DNA from: JAVBOF01 sp031550915
GTDB lineage: Bacteria > Bacillota > Clostridia > Christensenellales > MGBC116941
NCBI GenBank assembly: GCA_031550915.1
Contig: JAVBOF010000006.1
Coordinates: forward strand, 1-14,986
Direction: 5' to 3'
DNA length: 14,986 nt
This document shows, piece by piece, positions 1-8,091 of the stretch; the stretch's first letter is position 1; the number at the start of each line of letters is the position of its first letter. A program made the position numbers and the translations under genes. A model generated the notes under the pieces. It had not been told where the DNA came from, did not search any database, and saw nothing but the letters and a program-made list of their open reading frames with translations.

Positions 1-626
1 GAAGCGATCTGCTTGTTTTTATTTTGGGAAAGTAGTTCCAAATATTCATTTATAATTGTATAAAGGTCTTGGTCATCATACCCAAGTTGTTTGAGTTGGA
101 TACCCAGGCATTCTTTCAAATTCCTCGCGCCTATTCCATACGGCTCGAGCTGATGAAATATATCAAGACAGCGGGATATTTGTTCCTCGCTTGTATGCAG
201 CTCAATTGCGATATCCTTTATATCGCAATCCAAATAGCCGCTTGGCAATATACATTCACACATATATCTCAAAATTTCGGCAGTCTCCGCATCCACGCTC
301 AAACATCCGATCTGCTCAAAAAGATGTTCCTTCAGCGTAGTTTCTGATTCAATATCATAATCCGGCGTTTCTTTTTTTTCATAGGGCGACGCATTGTCGG
401 GGGCATCTTCTTCACGCAGGCTCGCATAATAAACAGCCCCAGACATGGATAATTCGTTGAATTCGGGCGGACGGCATTCCAAGAATGGGTTTTCGTCTAT
501 CTCGCTATTTATTTGTTCCCATAATTCCTGCGCGGGTAATTTTAAAATTTCAAGTGAACGCCGTATCTCCGTTGTAAGTATAAGCCGTTGTTCTAAATTT
601 TGCTGCAGTGAAAAACCAAGGTCCAT
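1..626 (-). CDS. rpoN: RNA polymerase sigma-54 factor RpoN, N-terminal part (cut by left window edge)
   Basis: Reading the minus strand from the ATG at 626-624 gives 208 codons without a stop to the window edge. Residues 1-48 are the glutamine/leucine-rich Region I, with the family pattern of a QQ pair, an ILKLPAQELWEQI helix and an ENPFLE end; this is the part that contacts activators and the -12 fork. An acidic linker follows (about 49-100), then the start of the core-binding region, including the diagnostic stretch EPYGIGARNLKECLGIQL. Sigma-54 proteins are usually about 450-490 residues, so somewhat less than half is present; the DNA-binding part with the RpoN box is off the window. An AGGAG ribosome site (minus strand, about 637-633) precedes the start. 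The gene is divergent from the small lipoprotein gene. Sigma-54 only works with AAA+ activators, one of which is encoded at 9403-11391. Identification is by visible family motifs and is firm; the truncation comes from the window, not from the gene. Confidence 0.95.
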   Translation of the reverse strand, partial: MDLGFSLQQNLEQRLILTTEIRRSLEILKLPAQELWEQINSEIDENPFLECRPPEFNELSMSGAVYYASLREEDAPDNASPYEKKETPDYDIESETTLKEHLFEQIGCLSVDAETAEILRYMCECILPSGYLDCDIKDIAIELHTSEEQISRCLDIFHQLEPYGIGARNLKECLGIQLKQLGYDDQDLYTIINEYLELLSQNKNKQIA

Positions 627-669
627 GAGATGCTCCTGTTGCCTATGAATAGATTGATTTGGATGCTAT

Positions 670-698
670 ATTATAACTTCTTGAGCCAAAAAAGTAAA
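670..698 (-). promoter_or_regulatory. Candidate sigma-70/sigma-A promoter of rpoN
   Basis: On the minus strand TTTACT (698-693, four of six matches to TTGACA) is followed after 17 bases by a perfect TATAAT (675-670). It lies about 44 bases upstream of the rpoN start, which leaves room for a short leader with the AGGAG site. Assignment rests on sequence only. Confidence 0.6.
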
Positions 699-724
699 TG
701 CAAAGGTAAATAATGTTTTACCCG

Positions 725-805
725 TTTGTCACACTTGTTTTGTTCTCAGAACACATTTCCGCCATAATCCAGCCTTAGACTTTCTTTGTACAAAAGGGTG
801 ACAAA
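725..805. repeat. Widely spaced inverted repeat between rpoN and the lipoprotein gene
   Basis: TTTGTCAC at 725-732 and its exact reverse complement GTGACAAA at 798-805 are separated by 65 bases. A shorter perfect palindrome, TGTTCT-C-AGAACA, lies between them at 741-753. The right arm overlaps the proposed -35 element of the lipoprotein promoter, and the left arm lies upstream of the rpoN promoter. A pair of regulator half-sites is possible; chance similarity cannot be excluded. Confidence 0.3.
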
Positions 806-827
806 TTTCCGGGAATATGTTAATAAT
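798..827 (+). promoter_or_regulatory. Candidate promoter of the small lipoprotein gene
   Basis: GTGACA (798-803, five of six to TTGACA) is followed after 18 bases by AATAAT (822-827, five of six to TATAAT), inside an AT-rich tract. Transcription would start shortly before the strong AAGGAGGA ribosome site at about 843-850. Confidence 0.45.
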
Positions 828-859
828 TATTAATAAACTATTAAGGAGGAAAATAATAG

Positions 860-1168
860 ATGAAAAAAGTTATTACTGGCGTTATGGCCTTAGCATTAAT
901 CTCAACGATGGCATTTGGACTTGTGGGTTGCGGAAAAGGCAAAGAGGAAGAGACTCAAAAACCTTCCATGGAGCCCACCAAGAGCATTGAAAGTGTAGAA
1001 AGCACAATCGTTCCGATCACTACACCAGATGCAGCGCCCTCAACAGAGCCAACAGAGCAGGTTGAAGCACCGGCGACTGAGGACGGCACCACCCCTTCGG
1101 AAACCAATGATGTGGGTGAAGACGATGCAACAGAGACCACTGAAGCAGGCGATGCTGCTGCTGAATAA
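860..1168 (+). CDS. Small acidic lipoprotein of unknown function
   Basis: This 102-residue protein begins with a classic lipoprotein signal peptide: a positive MKK start, a hydrophobic stretch (about residues 4-22) and a lipobox LVGC with the lipidated cysteine at residue 24. The mature part of about 79 residues is low-complexity, rich in Glu, Thr, Pro, Ala and Ser, strongly acidic and with no aromatic residue, so it is probably disordered at the outer face of the membrane. The start is fixed by the ribosome site AAGGAGGA nine bases upstream. It stands alone, with its own candidate promoter and a terminator 25 bases after the stop, so it is a single-gene unit divergent from rpoN. No enzymatic or binding domain is recognisable. 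It could be a cell-wall spacer or a surface protein; no function is claimed. An open frame on the opposite strand here only mirrors the biased composition. Confidence 0.85.
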   Translation: MKKVITGVMALALISTMAFGLVGCGKGKEEETQKPSMEPTKSIESVESTIVPITTPDAAPSTEPTEQVEAPATEDGTTPSETNDVGEDDATETTEAGDAAAE

Positions 1169-1193
1169 TTTACAAAAACTCTAACGATACCTG

Positions 1194-1223
1194 AAAAAAG
1201 AAACGCTCCTGCGTTTCTTTTTT
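1194..1223. terminator. Bidirectional intrinsic terminator between the lipoprotein gene and folC
   Basis: A perfect 13-base-pair stem (AAAAAAGAAACGC, 1194-1206, with GCGTTTCTTTTTT, 1211-1223) encloses the four-base loop TCCT. U-rich tracts form on the 3' side in both directions. It follows the lipoprotein stop codon and overlaps the folC stop codon, so it can end both convergent transcripts. Confidence 0.9.
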
Positions 1224-2502
1224 ATTCCAATCCAAAATAGCTCCGTATGTCCCCAGAAGAATACAACGATCCAAACGCACATACTATCCCGTCGCGTCCC
1301 GCTCTCTCTATGGCCTTTTGGCAGGCAAGCTTAACACTGGCGCAGGATTCCGCCTCAATTCCGATACCCGATAAATAGCCTGCAAGTATTTCCGCGGTTA
1401 AAGCTCTGACATTCTCCGGCTGCATCGTAAAAAATCTTTCAGCTATTGGTGCAATGGCATGCATCATACCTTTGTAATCCTTATCTGCCAGAACTCCGGA
1501 TATAAAGGTTATCTTTTTGTCGGGGAAATAGAACATCAGATTCTCCGCGAGCAGCCTCACCCCTCCAACGTTATGGGCAACATCCAAAATAAACACAGGA
1601 TCCTTTGAAAGTATCTCCATTCGTGCCGGCCACTTGGCCGAATACAGCCCTTCGCAAATAGCTTCATCATTTATATCAAAGCCCTTTTGCCTTAATATCT
1701 CCGCCGCCTCTACAGCGTTTGCCGCGTTCAGCTGCTGGTGCAGGCCGCAAATCCGTATCTTCAAATCATTATGATCCTTATACCCGAAAACCTGCATATC
1801 CAAACCTGAGTATTTAGTCTTGATATCCTTTTCATCTATTTCATGCAAATGCGAGCCAATATCCGCACATGCTGACCTAAAAACGGGTATAACCTCTTCA
1901 TGCTGCGGCATAAGCACGGTATCGCCTCCAGGCTTTATTATCCCCGCTTTTTCAACTGCTATCTCACGTAAAGTTTCGCCTAACACTTCAACATGGTCAA
2001 TATCTATTTTTGTGATGATCGAAACCTCGGCTTTGGATATGATGTTTGTGGAATCCAGCCTGCCGCCAAGACCCACTTCCAAAACACAGATATCGCAGTT
2101 CTGCTGTTTGAAATATAAAAAAGCCATTGCTGTTATAATCTCAAATTCTGTCGGACTTTCGCCGCCCATCTCCACCATATGCCTGACTTTTTCCTTGATT
2201 AATGAAATTAAAACGGCTATATCTCTCTTCGGTATTTTTTCATTGTTTACCTTGATCCTCTCAGAAAAGCTGTGTATATAGGGCGAAGTAAATAAGCCGG
2301 TTCTGTACCCGGCTTGTTGCAGTATATTCGCGACAAATGCTGCCGTCGAACCTTTTCCGTTGGTTCCGGCAATATGTACGAATTTCATTCCGTCCTGAGG
2401 GTCTCCTAACATGCGGCAGAGGTCTTTTATACGTTCCAGACCCAGCCTGCTTCCAAAAACCCTCGTCGAGGCAATAAAATCTCTGGCTTCCTTATAATCC
2501 AT
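1222..2502 (-). CDS. folC: Bifunctional folylpolyglutamate synthase / dihydrofolate synthase
   Basis: The 426-residue protein is of usual FolC length. It catalyses ATP-dependent addition of glutamate to dihydropteroate and/or to reduced folates, in the cytoplasm. Visible motifs are the P-loop GTNGKGS (46-52), LEVGLGGRLDSTNI (141-154), the KIDIDHVEVLG segment (165-175), the EKAGIIK segment (184-190) that in Mur-ligase relatives carries the modified lysine, WPARMEI (291-297) and DVAHN (307-311), a variant of the common D-G-A-H-N motif. The C-terminal glutamate-ligase domain is complete. The ATG at 2502 is preceded by a GAAGGA site at good spacing. It lies 23 bases downstream of fhs and so is probably co-transcribed. 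Together they connect folate polyglutamylation with the main folate-dependent one-carbon reaction. Whether it also has dihydrofolate synthase activity cannot be decided from sequence alone. The gene ends in the shared terminator. Confidence 0.93.
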   Translation of the reverse strand: MDYKEARDFIASTRVFGSRLGLERIKDLCRMLGDPQDGMKFVHIAGTNGKGSTAAFVANILQQAGYRTGLFTSPYIHSFSERIKVNNEKIPKRDIAVLISLIKEKVRHMVEMGGESPTEFEIITAMAFLYFKQQNCDICVLEVGLGGRLDSTNIISKAEVSIITKIDIDHVEVLGETLREIAVEKAGIIKPGGDTVLMPQHEEVIPVFRSACADIGSHLHEIDEKDIKTKYSGLDMQVFGYKDHNDLKIRICGLHQQLNAANAVEAAEILRQKGFDINDEAICEGLYSAKWPARMEILSKDPVFILDVAHNVGGVRLLAENLMFYFPDKKITFISGVLADKDYKGMMHAIAPIAERFFTMQPENVRALTAEILAGYLSGIGIEAESCASVKLACQKAIERAGRDGIVCAFGSLYSSGDIRSYFGLE

Positions 2503-2525
2503 TTCTATCCTTCATGGCATCGTGA

Positions 2526-4238
2526 TCAAAACAATCCTGTAATGCACCCATCATCTGATATATCGATATTGTTTGCCGCAGGCACCTTTGGAAGCCCGGG
2601 CATGGTCATTATCTCCCCGGTATAAGCCACAATATAGCCCGCACCCGAAGATACCTTGATATCGCGGACGTTTATATTATAGCCCTTCGGCGCGCCCAAC
2701 AGGCTTGCATCGTCGGAAAATGAATACTGGGTTTTGGCTACACATATGGGAAGCATATCCAATCCGATTCTTTCTATTACTGCTATCTTCTTTTTAGCTT
2801 CTGCAGAAAAATCAACGCCGTCCGCCCCGTAGATCTCCCGAGCAATCATGCCCACTTTATCCTCTATCTTCATATTTAGGTCATATAGTGGCTTAAACCC
2901 ACTATTATTTTCCTCACACAGCGCTACAACGCTTTTTGCAAGGTCTACCGCACCATCTCCGCCATTGGCAAATACATCGGAAACAATAGCTTCTATCCCC
3001 TTTGTCTCACATTTTTTCTTTAAAAGTGCCATTTCGGCATCCGAATCTGTCGGAAAACGATTTATGGCGACTACTGTTGGGAGTTTATACTTTTTAATAT
3101 TATCCAAATGCCTGTCTAAATTGGAAAAGCCCTTATCCAGCGCATCCAGATCTTCTTCACCGAGTTTATCCTTTTGTGCTCCGCCATTGAATTTTAATGC
3201 GCGGACAGTGGCGACCATAACAACAACGTTCGGTTTTATTCCTGCATACCTGCACTTTATGTCAAAAAACTTCTCCGCTCCCAGATCCGCTCCGAATCCA
3301 GCTTCTGTAACACAATAATCCGCTATTTTCATGCCGATACTCGTAGCAATTATGGAATTGCATCCATGTGCGATGTTACCGAACGGTCCGCCGTGGATTA
3401 TTGCGGGGGTATTCTCCAGCGTTTGTACTAAATTTGGCTTTATAGCATCTTTCAACAGCAATGCCATGGCGCCCTGCGCATTCAGATCCCCAGCTGTAAC
3501 GGGGTTTCCGTCCATATCATAAGCAACTAATATACGGGAAACCTTTGTCTTCAGATCCGAAAGTGAAGATGAAAGGCATAATATAGCCATAATTTCAGAA
3601 GCCGCGGTTATATCGAACCCGCTTTGTCGGACAAAACCGTCCCCCTTACCACCCATTCCAATGACTATATTTCTAAGGCTGCGCTCGTTCATATCCATGG
3701 TACGCCGCCATTCCACCCGTTTAGGATCGATCTTCAAAGTATTTCCCTGGTGTATATGGTTATCTAACAAAGCAGCAAGCAGATTATGAGCGGATGTCAC
3801 TGCGTGAAAATCGCCTGTGAAATGCAAATTGATATCCTCCATTGGTAAGACCTGTGCATAACCGCCGCCTGCTGCGCCACCCTTTATACCAAAACAAGGG
3901 CCCAGCGACGGTTCGCGCAGCACGCAAACAGCGTTTTTTCCAATCGTATTCAGCGCCATAGACAGCCCCACATTGGTGGTCGTTTTTCCTTCCCCGGCCG
4001 GTGTCGGGTTAATGGCAGTTACAAGTATCAGCTTTGCGTTCTCCTTCTTTTGAAGCCTTTCCAAAATATCCGGAGATATCTTGGCCTTATACTTTCCGTA
4101 TTGTTCTATCTCGTCCGGCTCTATGCCAAGCTTCCCGGCAATTTCTGTGATGGGAAGCATAATCGCCTGTTGAGCTATTTCAACATCCGATTTTAACTTT
4201 TTTCCTGTCTTTTTAGCCTCTTCTTTTAAATTGCCCAT
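2526..4238 (-). CDS. fhs: Formate-tetrahydrofolate ligase (10-formyl-THF synthetase)
   Basis: This enzyme joins formate to tetrahydrofolate using ATP, making 10-formyl-THF for purine synthesis and, in acetogens, for the methyl branch of the Wood-Ljungdahl pathway. The homology is strong over the whole length: KSDVEIAQQ at the N-terminus, YGKYKAKI, the P-loop region PTPAGEGKTTT (about residues 78-88), the conserved GGGYAQVLPMEDINLHFTGD stretch, KFFDIKCRY and the C-terminal MTMPGLPKVPAA segment. The open frame extends to 4271, but the ATG at 4238 is preferred because GGAG lies eight bases before it and it leaves about 14 residues before the usual family start, giving 570 residues against about 556 typical. 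A GTG nine bases further upstream is a weaker alternative. It is the first gene of the fhs-folC pair. The rest of the Wood-Ljungdahl pathway is not in view, so acetogenesis is only a possibility; many purine-fermenting or ordinary anaerobes also have fhs. Confidence 0.95.
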   Translation of the reverse strand: MGNLKEEAKKTGKKLKSDVEIAQQAIMLPITEIAGKLGIEPDEIEQYGKYKAKISPDILERLQKKENAKLILVTAINPTPAGEGKTTTNVGLSMALNTIGKNAVCVLREPSLGPCFGIKGGAAGGGYAQVLPMEDINLHFTGDFHAVTSAHNLLAALLDNHIHQGNTLKIDPKRVEWRRTMDMNERSLRNIVIGMGGKGDGFVRQSGFDITAASEIMAILCLSSSLSDLKTKVSRILVAYDMDGNPVTAGDLNAQGAMALLLKDAIKPNLVQTLENTPAIIHGGPFGNIAHGCNSIIATSIGMKIADYCVTEAGFGADLGAEKFFDIKCRYAGIKPNVVVMVATVRALKFNGGAQKDKLGEEDLDALDKGFSNLDRHLDNIKKYKLPTVVAINRFPTDSDAEMALLKKKCETKGIEAIVSDVFANGGDGAVDLAKSVVALCEENNSGFKPLYDLNMKIEDKVGMIAREIYGADGVDFSAEAKKKIAVIERIGLDMLPICVAKTQYSFSDDASLLGAPKGYNINVRDIKVSSGAGYIVAYTGEIMTMPGLPKVPAANNIDISDDGCITGLF

Positions 4239-4504
4239 ACCATCCACTCCAATAATATAATAGCAACACAATATTGCTTAACAGCACCAACAAGCGAGAT
4301 AATAATATACCGGCAAAAATGCTTATATAAATTTGTCCATAACAATAATTTATCAGATTACAAACTGCAAAGATATATAAATTTTAAATATAGGGGATTC
4401 CCATATGGGTGCCGCTGTCATTTTATACATTCTACTGTGATTAGTCAGCTAAATGGTATATAATTGATATAAACTAAAATACTCTCAATGGAAGGAAGGT
4501 TAGT
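4239..4504. other. Divergent intergenic region between fhs and the FIST gene
   Basis: This AT-rich stretch separates two divergent transcription units. It holds a perfect 10-base palindrome CCCATATGGG (4400-4409) flanked by GC-rich bases, which could be an operator. For the rightward genes there is a TATAAT (4459-4464) preceded by TGG as in extended -10 promoters, but no good -35. For leftward fhs no convincing -35/-10 pair was found among many AT-rich possibilities. No RNA structure or riboswitch was recognised. Confidence 0.4.
4454..4464 (+). promoter_or_regulatory. Candidate extended -10 promoter for the FIST/kinase genes
   Basis: The sequence TGGTATATAAT contains TATAAT at 4459-4464, or TATATA directly behind a TGN extended -10 element. 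It is 40 bases before the ATG and ahead of the strong GGAAGGAAGG ribosome site (4490-4499). No -35 box of quality is seen at 16-18 bases. Confidence 0.4.
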
Positions 4505-5668
4505 ATGATCAACTCACTGGTAGCTTACACTCTGGAAATAGACGATATCGATCTTGCCATTGCAGAGATCGAAGCACAACTAGATCTGCCAAATAACACC
4601 AAAAAGAACACGGTCGGTATAATGGCCTGCAATTTTGAATTTGTAGAATCCGGTGCCGCAACGGCAATTGCCGAAAAGCTGCCTTTTGATGTTCTCGGCA
4701 GTGTTACGACTGCGCAAGCCGTTCCCGGACAGATAGGCGCGATGCTCTTAACTCTGTTGGTTTTGACAAGCGATGACATCGAATTCAAAGTCTCGCTCAC
4801 CGATACATTGAGAGGAGATTTCAAAACATCCATTGAAAAATGCTATAGGAAATCGGTTGTTGATATGGAACGGTCTCCGTCGCTCGCAATAACGCTCGCG
4901 CCGTTTATGATGGAAAACTCCGGCGACACATATATGGATGTTTTTACGAATATCAGCTCCGGCGTCCCCTGCTTTGGCACCCTTGCGGTAGACGATAGCC
5001 CGGATTTTGCAAATTGTTTTACAATATTCAACGGCCAGCATTACAAAGACTGTATGGTTATGGCATTGTTGTTTGGGGATGTCAAGCCTTTATTTATAAC
5101 TGCAACCATGTCAAAAGAGAAAATATTGGATAGCAGTGAAGCCATAATAACATCATCGGAAGGCCATATCTTAAAGGAAGTAAACAACCGTCCTTTAGCT
5201 GAGTTTTTTGAAGACCTTGGCTTGACCGAGGCAAGCGAAACGGCTTACGCCATGACATCTGTACCGTTTATGGTGGATTATAACGACGGCACTCCTCAGG
5301 TTTCCAAAGTGTTCATAGCTTTGAACGAGCAAAAACACGGGATATGCGCGGGTAAAATGCCCGAAGGTTCATCACTGTATATAGGTGTTTTTGACAAGGA
5401 AGATGTTTTATTGACGACCGGTAATGCCGTAAAGCAAGCTTTAGATAACAAAAACGCTTCAACCGTATTGATGTATTCATGCATTTCCAGAAACATGTCC
5501 CTCAGCGGAGACATGTTTGCCGAAATGGAGACCGTTAGCAATCTGCTGGAAAGCAACGCAAATTATATGATGGCGTATTCGGGCGGAGAGATATGCCCGA
5601 CTGTAACGAGTACAAATATAACGACAAACAGGTTCCATAACAATACATTTGTACTCTGCGCTTTTTAA
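4505..5668 (+). CDS. FIST-domain sensory protein
   Basis: The 387-residue protein matches the FIST_N plus FIST_C architecture. FIST domains are known as predicted intracellular ligand-sensing modules, often near kinases or chemotaxis proteins. The FIST_N part covers roughly residues 25-215. The FIST_C part (about 230-375) shows the recognisable ordering LMYSCISRNMSLSGD, then AYSGGEICPT (357-366) and a terminal HNNTFVLCAF block. No signal peptide or membrane segment is seen, so it is cytoplasmic. The start ATG is set by GGAAGGAAGG five bases upstream. The gene is followed after 49 bases by a hybrid histidine kinase on the same strand, which supports the view that FIST binds a small molecule and hands the signal to that kinase. 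The ligand is unknown; amino acids have been proposed for the family. Family assignment comes from the order of motifs read by eye, so domain limits are approximate. Confidence 0.8.
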   Translation: MINSLVAYTLEIDDIDLAIAEIEAQLDLPNNTKKNTVGIMACNFEFVESGAATAIAEKLPFDVLGSVTTAQAVPGQIGAMLLTLLVLTSDDIEFKVSLTDTLRGDFKTSIEKCYRKSVVDMERSPSLAITLAPFMMENSGDTYMDVFTNISSGVPCFGTLAVDDSPDFANCFTIFNGQHYKDCMVMALLFGDVKPLFITATMSKEKILDSSEAIITSSEGHILKEVNNRPLAEFFEDLGLTEASETAYAMTSVPFMVDYNDGTPQVSKVFIALNEQKHGICAGKMPEGSSLYIGVFDKEDVLLTTGNAVKQALDNKNASTVLMYSCISRNMSLSGDMFAEMETVSNLLESNANYMMAYSGGEICPTVTSTNITTNRFHNNTFVLCAF

Positions 5669-5717
5669 CACAGACGGATAACATGGTCATTTGCCAATCA
5701 ATCCATCAGGGGGAATA

Positions 5718-7436
5718 ATGGAAACAGGGCACTATACCGAGGATCTCGAAAAGCTTTCGGGAGAGCTCGAACAACTGAGACTGGAAAACAAAAAGCTTTC
5801 CAGAGAGCTGCGTATGAACGTGAGCTATCTAGAAAGAATCAACAGAATGGTCGAAACAAAGGAGACCCTTCGCTCGGTTTTGGCAATATCTAACGCAAAA
5901 CAGCGCGCGTATAACGATATGCTTCTGGAAAACTGCCAAAATATAATCTTTTTACTGGACGATGACGAAAAATTCGTTCTTTGTACAAAGGCTTTTTTGA
6001 ATGCAACAAGCTCAAGAAATTTCAATTATATAAAGAATAAGACATATCGCGAAGTGTTTTACGAAATTCTGGGCACCGACATGACAGAAAAATTCATCCT
6101 ATCTATTGATACCGTGAAATCCGGTAAAAAGGACGTTGTTTTTACCGAAAGCATAGACTTTGGCAACACGAATGGCGCGCGTATCTATAATATCGAGCTT
6201 ATGTTGGTCGAAGGGCATCAGGGAGATGACGCAGGCATATCGGCAGGCATCCTTGCCGTATTCATGGATCAAACGGATATAATACGGGAAAAGGAGCGTT
6301 CTGAATCCGCAAACAACGCCAAATCGGAATTCCTCGCGGCGATGTCTCATGAGATAAGGACTCCTATGAATGCTATTTTAGGTATGTCTGAAATACTCAG
6401 CCGTAGCAGTCTCGATCCCCAGCAGCAAAAATACATATCAGATATAAAAAAATCATCCCAATCACTGTTATCAATAATAAACGACATACTCGATTTTTCA
6501 AAGATCGAAGCAGGTAAAATGGAGATAGTTAATACCGTATATAATCTGCCCGCAATGCTGGATAATTTACGATCTATTTTCCAGATGCTTTTTAAGGGCA
6601 AAATGCTTGAACTGCGGTTCCATATAGACGACAACTTGCCGGTGAACGTGTTGGGTGACGAAAACCGGCTTCGGCAGGTTTTAACAAACGTATTGTCAAA
6701 CGGGCTAAAATATACAAACGAAGGTTATGTCGAATTCAATGTGTGGACGACTGCCGATCATAAATTGCGTTTTGATATAAAGGATACGGGCATCGGCATA
6801 AAACACGACCATATCGACAGGCTGTTTTTGCCTTTCGAACAGCTGGACCTTCAAAAGAATAAGAATGTCGTAGGTACCGGCCTCGGCCTAGCCATAAGCA
6901 AAAACCTGTGTGAACTTATGAACGGGCGGCTTTGGCTCGAAAGCGAATATGGCAAAGGATCGACCTTCTCACTTGAACTGCCGCTCGTGGCAGGAGACGA
7001 TTTAGAACTTGAAAACAACGGTGGCGACGAAATCAAAGAATTCAAAGCACCCGGCGCAAAGGTGCTGATTGTTGACGATATAGAATTGAATCTGACCGTC
7101 GCGGAAGCGATGATGCAGATATTCGGAATAGACCCAGAACTGGCGTCAAGCGGCAAACAAGCTGTATCAATGGCAAGTACAAAGGAATATGATCTTATTT
7201 TTATGGATCAAATGATGCCGGAAATGGATGGAATCGAGGCAACGAAACTTATCCGTTCAATGGGCGGCTATTGCGAACATGTCCCTGTTATAGCTTTGAC
7301 GGCGAACGTATTGAACGACGCCGAAAAGATGTTTTTGCAAAATGGTTTTAATGGCGTCCTCGCAAAGCCCATAGATATCCAGGAGCTTAATATCTGCCTT
7401 AGGCAGTTTCTTAATAAGCATCTTATTGTTTCTTAG
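5718..7436 (+). CDS. Cytoplasmic hybrid histidine kinase (coiled coil - PAS-like - HisKA - HATPase - receiver)
   Basis: The protein has 572 residues from the ATG at 5718, chosen because a CAGGGGGA ribosome site precedes it; an in-frame TTG at 5691 has no such site. Residues 1-50 form a Glu/Leu-rich coiled coil, and about 65-190 a PAS-like sensor with no membrane segment. HisKA follows with FLAAMSHEIRTPMN, phospho-acceptor His211. The HATPase shows the N box (ENRLRQVLTNVLSNGLKYT), DTGIGI (G1), LFLPFEQ (F) and GTGLGLAI (G2). The C-terminal receiver has the acidic VDD pair (452-453), phospho-acceptor Asp497 in IFMDQMMPEMDG, and Lys550 in AKPID. All catalytic residues are present. There is no Hpt or DNA-binding output domain, so a separate phosphotransfer partner or effector must exist elsewhere, or the receiver acts as an internal switch. 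It follows the FIST gene by 49 bases, so FIST is the likely sensory partner. Confidence 0.93.
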   Translation: METGHYTEDLEKLSGELEQLRLENKKLSRELRMNVSYLERINRMVETKETLRSVLAISNAKQRAYNDMLLENCQNIIFLLDDDEKFVLCTKAFLNATSSRNFNYIKNKTYREVFYEILGTDMTEKFILSIDTVKSGKKDVVFTESIDFGNTNGARIYNIELMLVEGHQGDDAGISAGILAVFMDQTDIIREKERSESANNAKSEFLAAMSHEIRTPMNAILGMSEILSRSSLDPQQQKYISDIKKSSQSLLSIINDILDFSKIEAGKMEIVNTVYNLPAMLDNLRSIFQMLFKGKMLELRFHIDDNLPVNVLGDENRLRQVLTNVLSNGLKYTNEGYVEFNVWTTADHKLRFDIKDTGIGIKHDHIDRLFLPFEQLDLQKNKNVVGTGLGLAISKNLCELMNGRLWLESEYGKGSTFSLELPLVAGDDLELENNGGDEIKEFKAPGAKVLIVDDIELNLTVAEAMMQIFGIDPELASSGKQAVSMASTKEYDLIFMDQMMPEMDGIEATKLIRSMGGYCEHVPVIALTANVLNDAEKMFLQNGFNGVLAKPIDIQELNICLRQFLNKHLIVS

Positions 7437-7529
7437 CAGTCGTTGTATCGGCCCGTTGTAAATAATTAACGATATTATGTCCTCGTTATTAATGGATATG
7501 GTAGTACTCTCGTGAAAGGAAGTTATATT
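7437..7529. other. Gap between the kinase and nitroreductase genes
   Basis: No convincing intrinsic terminator or promoter was found. A weak inverted repeat TAACGA (7467-7472) / TCGTTA (7483-7488) has no following T-tract. The downstream genes may be read through from the kinase or start from an unrecognised promoter. Confidence 0.3.
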
Positions 7530-8087
7530 ATGACAAACGCTATATTAGAGAACATTAAAGCCAGGAGGTCCTGTCGCGCATATACGGATCAGATGCCTTC
7601 AGACGAACAGGTACAAACCCTATTGGAGGCTGCGGTATCCGCACCAAGCGGAATGAATTTGCAGCAGGCACAGGTTATCGCGATAAAGAATAAGGAAATA
7701 CTATGCGGTATCGAAGCCAGTATAATAGATACATTGAAGGCGAATAACGATACTGCCGCTTTAGAGCGTGTCAGCAAGGCAAACAACAAGATTTTTTATG
7801 GCGCTCCATTGCTTATAGTCATCGCTGCAGGAGACAAGATTTTGCCCGATATAGATGCAGGCGCATATGTGGAAAATATCGCCCTAGCTGCTACATCAAT
7901 GGGCTTGGGCAATGTTGTAATAGCTAATACGAGGAATGCGTTTTTGGGGGAAAAGGCCGACCATTGGAAAAAGGTATTAAAATTCCCCGAAAGTTATTCG
8001 TTCAAGATATCCATCGCCGTTGGATACGCAGCAGACAGCGGTAAACAACACGAGGTGGATAGAAAAAGGATAACGGTGATAGAATAA
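7530..8087 (+). CDS. Nitroreductase-family FMN oxidoreductase
   Basis: The 185-residue protein is typical in length for small nitroreductases, which are FMN-binding, NAD(P)H-dependent cytoplasmic dimers. Visible family features are the N-terminal FMN-phosphate signature ARRSCRAY (11-18), the APSGMNLQ block (38-45) with the conserved Asn, the DAGAYVENIALAATSMGLG helix (109-127) and the C-terminal GYA in place of the commoner GYP. The ATG at 7530 is preferred over an in-frame GTG at 7512 because AAAGGAAG lies at 7515-7522, between the two. The stop is only four bases before the DsrE-like gene, so the two are translated together. The substrate is not predictable: members reduce nitro groups, quinones, flavins or enones. 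In an anaerobe a redox or detoxification role is the usual guess. Identification of the family is firm, of the reaction not. Confidence 0.88.
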   Translation: MTNAILENIKARRSCRAYTDQMPSDEQVQTLLEAAVSAPSGMNLQQAQVIAIKNKEILCGIEASIIDTLKANNDTAALERVSKANNKIFYGAPLLIVIAAGDKILPDIDAGAYVENIALAATSMGLGNVVIANTRNAFLGEKADHWKKVLKFPESYSFKISIAVGYAADSGKQHEVDRKRITVIE

Positions 8088-8091
8088 AAAT

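Noticed and set aside
69..648. Short plus-strand open frames at the left edge
   Set aside because: They lie opposite the clear sigma-54 coding sequence, which has no start-to-stop frame inside the window only because it is cut at the edge.
741..753. TGTTCT-C-AGAACA as an SOS (LexA) box
   Set aside because: It does not match the Gram-positive GAAC-N4-GTTC arrangement, and neither neighbour is a damage-response gene.
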